NCBI GenBank assembly: GCA_017882305.1 | Contig: JADGPU010000023.1 | Span: forward strand, 1-39,459 | Source of the DNA: Bacteroidales bacterium | GTDB taxonomy: Bacteria > Bacteroidota > Bacteroidia > Bacteroidales > VadinHA17 | DNA: 39,459 nucleotides | Reading direction: 5' to 3' | Shown: in pieces, positions 32,101-39,459 of the stretch | How the letters are laid out: each line of letters starts with the position of its first letter | Numbering within the stretch: position 1 is the stretch's first letter | Position numbers and translations under genes: made by a program | The notes under the pieces: model-generated | What the model saw: only the letters and a program-made list of their open reading frames with translations | Databases searched by the model: none | What the model was told of the DNA's origin: nothing

Positions 32101-32412
32101 TTCAAAAATTATAACCTGGGTAAGGTAGTCGGAAAAAGAACCTGGGGAGGAGTGACCGGGATAAGAGGGACCCTGCCTTTGGTTGATGGAGGATTCCTTA
32201 ACAGACCGGAATTCTCTATATATGATCTGGAAGGGAAAAAATGGATTATCGAAGGCGTTGGCGTAGAACCTGATATCGTGGTTGATAATGATCCGTATCT
32301 TGAGTATACAGGAACAGATCAACAGTTAAATAAAGCTATCGAGGTTATTCTGGATGATCTGAAAACAAAGGCTAAAAAAATCCCAAATCATCCAACTTAT
32401 CCGATAAAATAA
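29146..32412 (+). CDS. exported tricorn-like S41 peptidase
   Basis: The product has 1088 residues with a signal peptide (cleavage near residue 21, LLAQ). Residues about 25-560 hold WD40-like/PD40 propeller repeats with recurring motifs such as ARFSPDGKTIAFTG, WSADGKWISYIS and WSPDSKKLLWSD. After a charged linker, residues about 690-760 are helical and contain LNIGHAYVGG (His753). A PDZ domain lies near 770-870 with GDYILAIDGKSVN. The S41 core is at about 885-1070 with DEFSASDGD (probable nucleophile Ser977) and GVEPDIVV (Glu1041). Archaeal tricorn has Ser745, His746, Ser965 and Glu1023 in the same order. It should act as a C-terminal-tail-cutting or peptide-trimming protease in the periplasm. 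Confidence 0.93.
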   Translation: MKKTALVILMFMFFLQIRLLAQDEARLLRFPAIYDNQLVFTYAGDLYTVSADGGIARKLTNHNGYEMFARFSPDGKTIAFTGQYDGNTEVYIMNSQGGIPKRVTFTATLGRDDVADRMGPNNIVFGWKHDNMNIIFRSRKKSFNAFNGSLYTVNIDGSLPEELPVPRGGFCSFSPDDQKMAYNRIFREFRTWKRYRGGMADDIWIFDFRTNKIENITNNPAQDIIPMWSGNKIYFLSDRDENKRMNIYVYDLISKETKKLTDFKDFDIKFPSLGNKAIVYENGGYIYKMDLSTEKSEKIKITIAEDFVAGRSGLIDVSKSISNFEISPDGKRALFGAHGDVFAVPEKYGETRNLTQSSGIHERDSKWSADGKWISYISDKTGEDEIFIQAQDGSRPAIEITSGSTNYKYQPHWSPDSKKLLWSDRNQMLHYVDIDTKVTTNVDIDSIFEIQEYAWSPDSKWITYTKNSDNRFQQIYIYSLEQKKSNPVTENWYNAFGSTFSTDGKYLFFVSSRDFTPDFSNIGPTISYSDMANIYFVTLSKDTQSLFKLKSDEAEQPGAEVKPEVNDKKKESKTPVKITVIKIDIDGIQGRIGKLPIKASNYLNLNSVENKLFYQRKGQKDDKSTLCMYDFDAREEKNLGLIDGYEISANKKKMIVAQNGVYGIINLPSSEVKVSDKLDLSGLQMKINKQEEWEQIYKESWRQMRDFFYSPNMNGVDWKAQGDKYEELVKYVNQRNDLTYILGELIGELNIGHAYVGGGDRPQPERIKTGLLGAEITKDKTSGYFRIDKILKGQNWTGQVRSPLTEIGVNASEGDYILAIDGKSVNKLNNIYEALVNKAGKQVKLTLNTIPDEQGKHEVTVMPIDDESQLYYLKWVNANIEKVNKATSGRVGYIHIPNMGVDGLNEFIKYYFPQLEKEALVVDVRGNAGGFVSPIVIENLRRVASQISVTRNSKPGIDPDGTLYGPMVMLCDEFSASDGDIVTYRFKNYNLGKVVGKRTWGGVTGIRGTLPLVDGGFLNRPEFSIYDLEGKKWIIEGVGVEPDIVVDNDPYLEYTGTDQQLNKAIEVILDDLKTKAKKIPNHPTYPIK

Positions 32413-32445
32413 CAATCGTTTTTAAGAGTAGTTAGCTAGTTCAGT

Positions 32446-32516
32446 GTTTAGCGTTTAAAGTTTAGAGCTATTCGGTGTCTCTAAGTCTCTAAGTCTCTGA
32501 GTCTATGAGTCTCCCA
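32446..32516. repeat. two adjacent degenerate tandem repeats (7-bp and 8-bp units)
   Basis: Positions 32446-32466 contain GTTTAGC, GTTTAAA, GTTTAGA. Positions 32477-32516 contain GTCTCTAA twice, then GTCTCTGA, GTCTATGA and GTCTCCCA. They fill the spacer between the convergent tricorn-like and M1 peptidase genes. Both start each unit with GT and vary mainly at the unit end. Confidence 0.8.
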
Positions 32517-32524
32517 TTCTTTCC

Positions 32525-34189
32525 CTATTTTCCTGTCACATTCAGTGTTGCAACATAATACCCCGGATCGACCCTAATAATTGCATTTTCAGAATCTAGT
32601 TTTATGGTCGTTGGGCCTGTTTTGGGAGATATGTTCATTTCTTTTCCGGAAGAGTATATTTTCAGTGGCATATCAAATCCGGGAACACAGTTGTTCCATC
32701 TGAAAGTGAGATTGTTACCTTTTACAAAATATTCAAATACAGGTATTCTTATATCTCTCAGATACTGATCAAAAAAGGATTTCAGATTAATACCTGTTTT
32801 CTCACTTAAATAGTTCTCAATCTGAGAGCCTTTAACAACCTGATGATAAAAATCCTTATTTAAACCACGTAGTATGCCTCTCCATTTTTCATCATCATTG
32901 ACTATCTGCCGGATCGTGTTAAGCATATTCCCTCCTTTATAATACATATCGCCAGATCCTTTATGATTGACATTATAGATTCCAATTATTGGTATGTCAT
33001 TCATAATGTTGGCTCGTGCACCAAGGACATATTCACTTCCGGCCTCCTTGCCAAAATAATACTCCACATAGAGATTCTCAGCATAATTAGCAAAGCTCTC
33101 ATGGACCCACATGTCGGCAATATCCTCAAAAGTGATGCTGTTTGCGAACCATTCATGGGCCGATTCGTGTATGATGATAAAATCGAATTTTAGTCCCCAT
33201 CCGCTATTGCTCAGATCAGTTCCACGATAACCATTCTTAAATCCATTGCCATAGGTCACAGAACTCTGGTGTTCCATCCCCAGATAAGGCGCCTCGACTA
33301 GTTTGTATCCGTCTTCATAAAACGGATATTGACCGAACCAATGTTCAAAAGCTTCAAGCATCATAGGAGCCTGCTTAAATTGAAGCTTTGCCTTCTCCAG
33401 GTTTTCCTTCAATACGTAATAATTACAATCAAGCTGCCCTTTTTCCCCATTAAAGATTTCAGAGAAGTGCGCATAATCAGCAATATTGATATTTACACCA
33501 TAATTGTCGATAGGGTTTGCTATAAACCAGTTGTATGTCTTTGTTTTATTCTTCTGTTTTACAACACTTCTCAACCGTCCGTTTGAAACATCCATCAGGT
33601 TTCCAGGAACATTCACGCTTATAAGCATACTATCGGGTTCATCATACATATGGTCTTTGCAGGGCCACCACAAACTCGCTCCATCACCCTGGCAGGAGGA
33701 GGCGATAAAAGGCAGACCATTATTATCCTTCTTCCATGTTATGCCCCCACTCCAGGGTGGCCTGGTTGATACTTTAGGTTTACCACCATAAGTCAGAACA
33801 ACGGAATAGTTACTCCCCTGCTCCTGTTTTTCAGCAAGTTCAATCCAGTATACATTACCTTCTCGTTTAAAATTAAGAACATTATTATTTTGAACTGCCT
33901 TTATAATTCTAAGTGGCTCCTGAAGGTCAATCTGCATCAAACCGGCTGGTTTAACGACTCTGTAGGTTATTGTGTTAGTTCCGTTTATTGTACTATCAGC
34001 AGGATTAACAACAATATCGAGATGATAATACGTCAGGTCCCACCAGGCTCTCTCAGGAGTTATCGATCCACGAAGTGTGTCTTGCCGTGTAAATGTCTTA
34101 TTAGCTGGTGGCTGATATTGGGCCCGAACCGGAAATAAATGTAATATAGAGATTAGGAAGGCCAGGTAGATGGAGGATAATCTTTTCAT
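32525..34189 (-). CDS. exported M1 family metallopeptidase, short form
   Basis: The product has 554 residues from ATG 34189. The frame extends to a TTG at 34216, but the ATG gives a clean signal peptide (MKRLSSIYLAFLISILHLFP). The N-terminal beta saddle (about 30-235) is followed by the thermolysin-like domain. LGMEHQSSV (303-311) is the exopeptidase-type GxMEN-like motif in altered form. The zinc site is HESAHEW (His341, Glu342, His345) with Glu364 after 18 residues in WVHESFANYAE. The large helical C-terminal domain of aminopeptidase N is absent; instead a beta domain of about 80 residues ends the protein. It probably removes N-terminal residues from peptides outside the cytosol. The gene is divergent from the CotH-like gene. 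Confidence 0.92.
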   Translation of the reverse strand: MKRLSSIYLAFLISILHLFPVRAQYQPPANKTFTRQDTLRGSITPERAWWDLTYYHLDIVVNPADSTINGTNTITYRVVKPAGLMQIDLQEPLRIIKAVQNNNVLNFKREGNVYWIELAEKQEQGSNYSVVLTYGGKPKVSTRPPWSGGITWKKDNNGLPFIASSCQGDGASLWWPCKDHMYDEPDSMLISVNVPGNLMDVSNGRLRSVVKQKNKTKTYNWFIANPIDNYGVNINIADYAHFSEIFNGEKGQLDCNYYVLKENLEKAKLQFKQAPMMLEAFEHWFGQYPFYEDGYKLVEAPYLGMEHQSSVTYGNGFKNGYRGTDLSNSGWGLKFDFIIIHESAHEWFANSITFEDIADMWVHESFANYAENLYVEYYFGKEAGSEYVLGARANIMNDIPIIGIYNVNHKGSGDMYYKGGNMLNTIRQIVNDDEKWRGILRGLNKDFYHQVVKGSQIENYLSEKTGINLKSFFDQYLRDIRIPVFEYFVKGNNLTFRWNNCVPGFDMPLKIYSSGKEMNISPKTGPTTIKLDSENAIIRVDPGYYVATLNVTGK

Positions 34190-34210
34190 TGAAGAGAGTA
34201 TTAAGATAAA

Positions 34211-34252
34211 AGACAAAAGTATAAAGACAAAAGTATAAAGACAAAAGTAAAA
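34211..34252. repeat. 14-bp tandem repeat, three copies
   Basis: AGACAAAAGTATAA (34211-34224), the identical unit (34225-34238), and AGACAAAAGTAAAA (34239-34252). It lies just upstream of the M1 peptidase start on the minus strand, so copy-number change would alter its leader or promoter region. Confidence 0.85.
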
Positions 34253-34260
34253 AGATTAGT

Positions 34261-34321
34261 CCATAAAGTCTTTAAAATCCATAAGGTCAATAAAGGATTT
34301 CGACTTTCGACTTTCGACATT
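34261..34321. repeat. 18-bp imperfect duplication followed by a 7-bp tandem repeat
   Basis: Positions 34261-34278 and 34279-34296 are related 18-base units beginning CCATAAAGTC and CCATAAGGTC. Positions 34301-34321 hold CGACTTT, CGACTTT, CGACATT. The last unit runs into the TTTG of a candidate promoter for the CotH-like gene. Confidence 0.65.
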
Positions 34322-34349
34322 TGCCTTCCGATAAATTATTGTATTTTTA
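34320..34349 (+). promoter_or_regulatory. candidate promoter of the CotH-like gene
   Basis: TTTG (34320-34323) is followed after 18 bases by TATTTTTA (34342-34349), a seven-of-eight match to TAnnTTTG. Spacing is one base shorter than the usual 19-21. Transcription would start about 20 bases before the GTG start codon at 34376, which fits. Confidence 0.45.
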
Positions 34350-34375
34350 CCTGCAGCTATTTTTAAAACCTATTC

Positions 34376-36571
34376 GTGAAATCCTTCATTATAGCCCTGA
34401 GCTTCATTTTCCTGTCAATATTTATTACTGATCAGGCTCAGAGTCAATTGGTTGATCATTGGGAAACTGCTGTTTTTAACAACGATACATGGAGTTATTT
34501 TGTCGGCACTTCTGAACCCAATGCAAACTGGAGATCGTTATCTTTTGATGATTCAGCCTGGCCCCGGGGTCCGGGTGGCATTGGTTATGGCGATAATGAT
34601 GATGGGACAGTTATCCCGCAAACTACCTCTGTCTTTTTACGGCATAAATTTATTATAACAGATACCGCTTCAATAGGCAGTGCTCTGTTAAGTATGGATT
34701 ATGATGATGCCTTTGTGGCTTATCTTAACGATGTAGAGATAGCCAGGGCAGGCATCACGGGTCTCCATCCTGCTTATAACCAACTGGGTACTGACCATGA
34801 AGCGACCATGTACTCCGGAGGATTACCAGAATCATTCATAATTGAGAAAAAATTACTGAAGACATGCTTACTACCTGGAGATAATGTCCTGAGCATTCAG
34901 GTTCATAATTCAAGCACAACGTCATCTGACATGTCCTCGAATGCGTTTTTATCATTAGGTATTACCAATAACACATATAATTATCGCCAGGTGCCTTCAT
35001 GGTTTCTGGCCCCTATTGATTTTAAATCATCAAATCTTCCTATTGTCGTTATTACTACTAACCAGGGGGAAGTAATAGTGGATGAGCCTAAGATTACAGC
35101 GGATATGAAGATCATATACCATGGCAACGGGATAAGAAATTACGCCTCAGATTCCGGCAATATTTATACCGGTAAAGTAGGGATTGAGATAAGAGGTGTA
35201 TATTCAGCGTCACTCCCACAAAAGCCATATGGGTTTGAGACACGCGATATTGCAGGCAATAATAGGAATGTGTCTCTTTTAGGAATGCCCAGCGAAAATG
35301 ATTGGGTGCTTCTTGCAAATTATAACGACAAAACATTTTTAAGAAACGTCCTCGCATTTGATATTTTCCATAAGATGGGAAATTATTCAACACGTACAAG
35401 ATTCTGTGAAGTAGTTTTAAATAATGAATACAAGGGAATTTATCTGCTGGGAGAAAAAATAAAGCAGGACAATGGAAGGGTAAATATTGCCAAACTCAAA
35501 TCTGTGGATAACTACGGAGATGAGGTAACAGGCGGGTATATAATTAAAAACGACTATTTTACCGCTACAGACAGCTGGAAGAGCAATTTCTCTCCTTTGA
35601 ATAAGCCCGGAGCTGAGGTATATTTTGTCTATCATGATCCCAAACCAGCGGATTTGACTGATCAGCAAAAAACATATATCCAGGGATTTATTAACACCCT
35701 CGAAACAGTTCTCTATAATCCCTCGTTCAGAGCTCCCGTTTTCGGATATAAATCTTACATCGATATTAATTCGTTTGCTGATTATTTCATTTTAGGGGAA
35801 GTCACGCGTAACGTTGATACATATAAAAAGAGCCGGTATTTTTATAAGAATAAAGACAGTAAGGATGGTTTATTACACTCCGGACCTGCCTGGGATTTCG
35901 ACTGGGCATGGAGAAACCTGCTGGAAAACTGTATTCATTTCAATCAGACCGATGGGTCAGGCTGGGCATATAAAGTAAATGAATGTGATGCCTGGCCAGT
36001 CCCTCCTTCATGGGAAGTCCGTATGTTGCAGGATAAAGACTTTGCGAACCTGATACATGACCGATATTTTGAATTGAGAAAGAATATCCTGAGTCAGACT
36101 GAGATAGAAAACACTATTGATTCAGTAGCAAGTCTGATAAATGAAGCCCAGTTTCGACATTTTCAAAAATGGAATATACTTGGAATTAATGCCGGAACAC
36201 CTGAATCAGGCATTCAGCCGATAACATATAGCGGCGAGATTCAAAAATTTAAAGACTGGATAAGCACTCGTCTGGCATGGCTCGATGCTAATATGATCGG
36301 TTCAGCCCTCTCAGTAGAAAAGAATCCTGAAGATCAGGTCAAATGCAGGATATTCCCTAATCCGGTCAGCAATATCCTGTATATAGAATCAGATAAAGAG
36401 ATCAAAAGCATAGCTTTATATAATATCACGGGTACGCTGGTAATTGAAAAGAACGACTTGAATGATTTTACTGTTAGCACAAATGTGACCAGTTTGAGGA
36501 CCGGAATGTATATTGCCAGAATAGTCTTCAGCAACGGTGAGTTTGCTGTGTCAAGGGTAGTGAAAAAATAG
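34376..36571 (+). CDS. CotH-kinase-like protein exported by the type IX system
   Basis: The product has 731 residues and starts with GTG; no in-frame ATG fits, and a signal peptide follows directly (MKSFIIALSFIFLSIFITDQ). Residues about 25-200 are a beta domain with FDDSAWPRGPGGIGYGD and LPGDNVLSIQVHN, like the galactose-binding-type modules before CotH. The CotH domain (about 225-610) has IEIRGVYSASLPQKPYGFE, NDWVLLANYNDKTFLRN and GPAWDFDWAW near 502-511, the probable metal-binding DFD. Residues about 656-731, IFPNPVSNILYI...GMYIARI, are a T9SS type A sorting domain. Known CotH proteins are atypical kinases of spore-coat proteins. An extracellular phosphotransferase is inferred here. The GH2 gene follows 42 bases later. 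Confidence 0.9.
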   Translation: MKSFIIALSFIFLSIFITDQAQSQLVDHWETAVFNNDTWSYFVGTSEPNANWRSLSFDDSAWPRGPGGIGYGDNDDGTVIPQTTSVFLRHKFIITDTASIGSALLSMDYDDAFVAYLNDVEIARAGITGLHPAYNQLGTDHEATMYSGGLPESFIIEKKLLKTCLLPGDNVLSIQVHNSSTTSSDMSSNAFLSLGITNNTYNYRQVPSWFLAPIDFKSSNLPIVVITTNQGEVIVDEPKITADMKIIYHGNGIRNYASDSGNIYTGKVGIEIRGVYSASLPQKPYGFETRDIAGNNRNVSLLGMPSENDWVLLANYNDKTFLRNVLAFDIFHKMGNYSTRTRFCEVVLNNEYKGIYLLGEKIKQDNGRVNIAKLKSVDNYGDEVTGGYIIKNDYFTATDSWKSNFSPLNKPGAEVYFVYHDPKPADLTDQQKTYIQGFINTLETVLYNPSFRAPVFGYKSYIDINSFADYFILGEVTRNVDTYKKSRYFYKNKDSKDGLLHSGPAWDFDWAWRNLLENCIHFNQTDGSGWAYKVNECDAWPVPPSWEVRMLQDKDFANLIHDRYFELRKNILSQTEIENTIDSVASLINEAQFRHFQKWNILGINAGTPESGIQPITYSGEIQKFKDWISTRLAWLDANMIGSALSVEKNPEDQVKCRIFPNPVSNILYIESDKEIKSIALYNITGTLVIEKNDLNDFTVSTNVTSLRTGMYIARIVFSNGEFAVSRVVKK

Positions 36572-36613
36572 TAGATTTAATTATTTTAGTAAAATTTCCT
36601 AAAAAACATTAAT

Positions 36614-39160
36614 ATGAAAAGAACATCAATCTTAACATTCTTAATGATTGTGATAACAATCTGTATCAGTGGTGCTTTGCTGGCACAGGAGTCACCCCGG
36701 TCACGCGAATCATTCAACCAGGGCTGGAAATTCGTAAAGTACTTTAATGCCTCTGAGGAAGCAGTTACATCCGACAAAGAGCCTGAAAATCTTCAGCTCC
36801 CTTCTGTCAACGACAATAGCTGGAGGTCATTGGATCTGCCTCACGACTGGGCAATCGAGGGGCCATTCAGCGATACGCTTGAGAACAATACCGGACTTTT
36901 ACCATGGAAAGGCATTGGATGGTACAGGAAACATTTTATCGTTAATGACAATGACAAAGGGAAACGTATCTATGTCGATTTCGACGGAGCAATGGCTAAT
37001 GCTAAAGTATGGCTGAACGGCAAGTATGTAGGAGAATGGCCATATGGCTACACTTCTTTCCGTCTAGATCTTACGCCTTATATAATTACCGGTAAGGAAA
37101 ATATTATTGCCGTACGACTCGACACCAGGAACTGGGACTCCAGATGGTATCCGGGAGCAGGACTCTACCGGAATGTCTGGCTGGTAAAGACTTCACAGCT
37201 GCATATTACAAATAATGGCGTTTTCTGCACTACACCTGAAATAAAAAAAGAGAGAGGAATGCTCAGCGTTCAGGCTGAAGTTGAAAGCCATCTTAATGAT
37301 CCGTCACCTGTTACAGTTAAAACTATTGTCTATAAACTGAATGATAAATTTGAGCCGGCTGCATCACCAGTTGCAGAATCAGTTGTTGCCACTGCAACAA
37401 TCGAGGGACTGAAGAAACACGACTTCAGGTTTGATATTCCGATAAAAGACCCGGTTTTATGGGATATAAATAAACCGGAACTCTACCGGGTTGCAGTTAT
37501 AGTGATGCAGGGGAAAAATGTAACTGACAGATATGAAACCAATTTCGGCTTCAGAACTTTGAATTTTACAGCCCGAAACGGATTCCTTCTTAATGGCAGA
37601 AGGGTACAAATAAATGGCGTTTGCAATCACCACGATCTGGGAGCTCTGGGAGCTGCTTTCAATACACGCGCTGCTGCAAGGCAACTTGAAATTCTGAAGG
37701 AGATGGGTTGTAATGCCATAAGGACAAGTCACAACCCACCTGCCCCGGAACTTGTTGATCTTTGTGACAAGATGGGATTTCTTATCATGGTTGAAGCATT
37801 CGACGCATGGAGAATTGGTAAGAAACCAAAAGATTATAATCTCATATTCAATGCCTGGCATTCGGAAGATTTAAAAGCTATGGTACGTCGCGACCGCAAT
37901 CATCCGTCTGTATTCATGTGGAGTATTGGCAATGAGGTTCCTGATCAGGGGAATCCTTACCTTGCCAGGGCTCTGAATGCAATTGTTAAATCAGAAGATA
38001 ATACTCGTCCGGTGACAGCAGGTTGCGATAATGGCAATTCCGGCACAAATGGGTTCCAGAAGACACTTGATGTTTTTGGCATTAATTATCATCTTGGTGA
38101 CTACAAGAGGTTTTACGATCTGAAAGACAATTCTGATCTTGGATTGGTTTCAACCGAATCAGCTTCAACAGTCAGTTCAAGAGGTGAATACTTCTTCCCG
38201 ATAGTCCAGGGCGACCTCGACAATAACCTGCCCGGTAAAGGGATCTTCCAGATTACATCTTATGATGTAGCTTATCCGGCATGGGCTTCTACACCTGATC
38301 AGCAATGGACTCTTCTCGATAAATTCCCGGCTGCAATGGGCGAGTTCGTATGGACGGGCTTTGATTATATTGGTGAGCCTACCCCATATTATGGCGATAT
38401 GACCGGTCTCAAACCAGATTCATGGGGGTATAAGGAAACACTTAAGATGCTTGAGAAAGAGGGTGTAAAAGAAGTCCCGTCCCGCAGCAGTTATTTTGGA
38501 ATAATGGATCTTGCAGGATTTAAAAAAGATCGTTTCTATCTGTATCAGTCAAGGTGGAGACCTGAACTTCCTATGGCGCATATTCTTCCTCACTGGAACT
38601 GGCCTGAAAGAAAAGGTCTGGTTACTCCTGTTCATGTATATACATCGGGTGATGAAGCTGAACTGTTCCTGAATGGCAAATCGCTTGGCAGGAAGAAAAA
38701 AGGAGAATTTGAGTATCGAATCAAATGGGATGATGTTGTGTATCAACCAGGTGAACTTAAAGTAATTGCTTATAAGAACGGAACTAAATGGGTAGAGGAT
38801 CTAGTACGTACAACAGAGAAAGCATCTGTGGTATCTATGTCTGCTGACAGGTCTGCTGTTCATCCTGATGGTGCAGACCTTATTTATATTACTGTAAGGA
38901 TTGAAGATAAGAATAAACTTCTTGTTCCAAAAAGTAATAACCAGCTCAATTTCAGCATCGAAGGGCCTGGCAGAATCGTAGCAACCGATAACGGCGATGC
39001 TACCAGTCATGAGTCATTTCAGACTAAATCAAAGAAAGCTTATAATGGTTTATGTCTTGTAATTGTCGCTGCAGAAAAAGGAGCTACGGGGTCATTTACA
39101 GTAAAAGCTGAATCTAAAGGATTGAAAGCTACAACTGTAAAAGTTGATATTGCCAATTAA
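36614..39160 (+). CDS. exported GH2 glycoside hydrolase (beta-galactosidase-like, DUF4982 type)
   Basis: The product has 848 residues with a signal peptide (cleavage near residue 25, LLAQ). The sugar-binding domain (about 33-195) contains LDLPHDWAIEGPF, GIGWYRKHF and WYPGAGLYRNVWL. The immunoglobulin-like domain is at about 200-318. The barrel starts with LLNGRRVQINGVCNHHD and carries Glu441 in SIGNEVP as acid/base. A second Glu in STESAS (Glu515) is the likely nucleophile, and GEFVWTGFDYIGEPTPYY (576-593) closes the barrel. The C-terminal part has the DUF4982-like VHVYTSGDEAELFLNGKSLG strand pair and a final beta domain. It is not a close copy of the LamG-bearing GH2 in this window. It probably shares a transcript with the CotH-like gene. 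Confidence 0.94.
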   Translation: MKRTSILTFLMIVITICISGALLAQESPRSRESFNQGWKFVKYFNASEEAVTSDKEPENLQLPSVNDNSWRSLDLPHDWAIEGPFSDTLENNTGLLPWKGIGWYRKHFIVNDNDKGKRIYVDFDGAMANAKVWLNGKYVGEWPYGYTSFRLDLTPYIITGKENIIAVRLDTRNWDSRWYPGAGLYRNVWLVKTSQLHITNNGVFCTTPEIKKERGMLSVQAEVESHLNDPSPVTVKTIVYKLNDKFEPAASPVAESVVATATIEGLKKHDFRFDIPIKDPVLWDINKPELYRVAVIVMQGKNVTDRYETNFGFRTLNFTARNGFLLNGRRVQINGVCNHHDLGALGAAFNTRAAARQLEILKEMGCNAIRTSHNPPAPELVDLCDKMGFLIMVEAFDAWRIGKKPKDYNLIFNAWHSEDLKAMVRRDRNHPSVFMWSIGNEVPDQGNPYLARALNAIVKSEDNTRPVTAGCDNGNSGTNGFQKTLDVFGINYHLGDYKRFYDLKDNSDLGLVSTESASTVSSRGEYFFPIVQGDLDNNLPGKGIFQITSYDVAYPAWASTPDQQWTLLDKFPAAMGEFVWTGFDYIGEPTPYYGDMTGLKPDSWGYKETLKMLEKEGVKEVPSRSSYFGIMDLAGFKKDRFYLYQSRWRPELPMAHILPHWNWPERKGLVTPVHVYTSGDEAELFLNGKSLGRKKKGEFEYRIKWDDVVYQPGELKVIAYKNGTKWVEDLVRTTEKASVVSMSADRSAVHPDGADLIYITVRIEDKNKLLVPKSNNQLNFSIEGPGRIVATDNGDATSHESFQTKSKKAYNGLCLVIVAAEKGATGSFTVKAESKGLKATTVKVDIAN

Positions 39161-39189
39161 AAAAAGATTTGTCTCTCATCCTCAGATGC

Positions 39190-39268
39190 TACCCCCTTGC
39201 CCCCCCATTTGGGGGTTAAGAATAGAGTTAATGTATTATAGCCCCCCATTTGGGGGGTTGGGGGGTAA
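39190..39268. repeat. pair of C-run/G-run palindromes in inverted arrangement
   Basis: Positions 39190-39215 contain runs of C, then CCCCCCATTTGGGGG. Positions 39241-39266 contain GCCCCCCATTTGGGGGG followed by TTGGGGGG. Each can form a hairpin on its own, and the reverse complement of the second resembles the first. The pair lies between the convergent GH2 and GNAT genes, where a bidirectional terminator would be expected. Confidence 0.7.
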
Positions 39269-39298
39269 AGATATGGTGATTGGGGCTGAATTAAGGGA

Positions 39299-39459
39299 CT
39301 AGCCTATTCTTTTTGTATAGAAAAGCTTATCATCACCCTCAGTATAAAAGTCCTTCAGCCTAGCTTCAAGTACGAATTGATTGTTAATGTAGAATGCTCT
39401 TGTCGGTGCATAATGCTCCAGACCCGAAGTTTCTGCAATTAGTATCTTACATCCCATTT
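39299..39459 (-). CDS. GNAT family N-acetyltransferase, C-terminal part (runs off the window)
   Basis: The minus strand from the window end to the stop at 39299-39301 encodes 52 residues without interruption. They include GCKILIAETSGLEHYAPTRA, then FYINNQF and LKDFYTEGDDKLFYTKRIG. This is the end of a GNAT acetyltransferase: an ETS strand, a helix with YxPTRxFY, and a final DFY...GDDK-Y strand, as in cytosolic acetyltransferases that use acetyl-CoA. The start lies outside the window, and the acceptor substrate is unknown. The gene is convergent with the GH2 gene. Confidence 0.8.
   Translation of the reverse strand, partial: MGCKILIAETSGLEHYAPTRAFYINNQFVLEARLKDFYTEGDDKLFYTKRIG

Noticed and set aside
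34190..34216. Nine-codon TTG extension of the M1 peptidase
   Set aside because: The ATG at 34189 gives a standard signal peptide. The extension runs into repeat DNA.
34211..34321. CRISPR array
   Set aside because: Units abut without spacers, are only 7-18 bases long, and no cas gene is present.
37457..37861. 134-codon open frame antisense to the second GH2
   Set aside because: It lies wholly inside the GH2 catalytic barrel coding sequence and has no recognisable motif.
39241..39268. G-quadruplex
   Set aside because: Only two long G-runs occur on one strand close together. The C-run beside them favours a hairpin.

Overview
This window reads as chromosomal DNA from a member of the phylum Bacteroidota, probably a free-living or sediment Bacteroidales/Marinilabiliales-type organism (the rank below phylum is inferred). 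Four things support this. The DNA is AT-rich. The encoded families are ones common in Bacteroidota: FtsX/MacB-type permease, DUF5107-TPR protein, secreted GH2 enzymes and tricorn-like S41 peptidase. One protein carries a type IX secretion (T9SS) C-terminal sorting domain. A clear promoter of the Bacteroidota type (TTG-N20-TAnnTTTG) lies before the cyclopropane fatty acid synthase gene.

Layout. Positions 1-300 hold a tRNA-Lys(CTT) on the minus strand. Positions 300-1312 hold a SpoIIM-like membrane protein and a VOC/glyoxalase-fold protein. Positions 1313-1613 are non-coding with a hairpin and what look like gene scraps. Positions 1614-5726 are a same-strand run: ABC-transporter permease, secreted polysaccharide deacetylase, secreted protein with a TonB C-terminal-like domain. 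Positions 5727-7627 hold small genes (secreted hypothetical, C_GCAxxG_C_C redox protein, small membrane protein) and another possible gene scrap. Positions 7628-11604 hold a GT39-type membrane glycosyltransferase, a Gfo/Idh/MocA oxidoreductase and a cyclopropane fatty acid synthase.

Positions 11627-14607 are a tightly overlapping minus-strand pair, a GMC flavoprotein followed by an aldehyde dehydrogenase. They are well suited to turning an alcohol into an aldehyde and then an acid, and the flavoprotein has a ferredoxin-like Cys cluster. Positions 14718-17188 hold an exported NIF3-like protein, an exported ThuA-domain protein and a small NADP-dependent dehydrogenase.

The second half, 17319-39160, is almost entirely exported hydrolases and related proteins. 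It contains a 1111-residue DUF5107-TPR protein, a 1253-residue GH2 enzyme with a LamG-like domain in its catalytic region, an M20 peptidase encoded just upstream of that GH2, an M16 peptidase, a tricorn-like S41 peptidase and an M1 peptidase. A T9SS-exported CotH-kinase-like protein and a second GH2 follow. Together these suggest scavenging of glycans and peptides. No SusC/SusD pair or regulator is present, so this is not a classical polysaccharide utilisation locus. The last 161 bases hold the C-terminus of a GNAT acetyltransferase on the minus strand.

The most unusual non-coding feature is a set of degenerate short tandem repeats, with 7, 8, about 10, 14 or 18 bp units. Each array has a different sequence, and all sit in intergenic spacers. 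No prophage, insertion sequence, CRISPR array or defence system was recognised.
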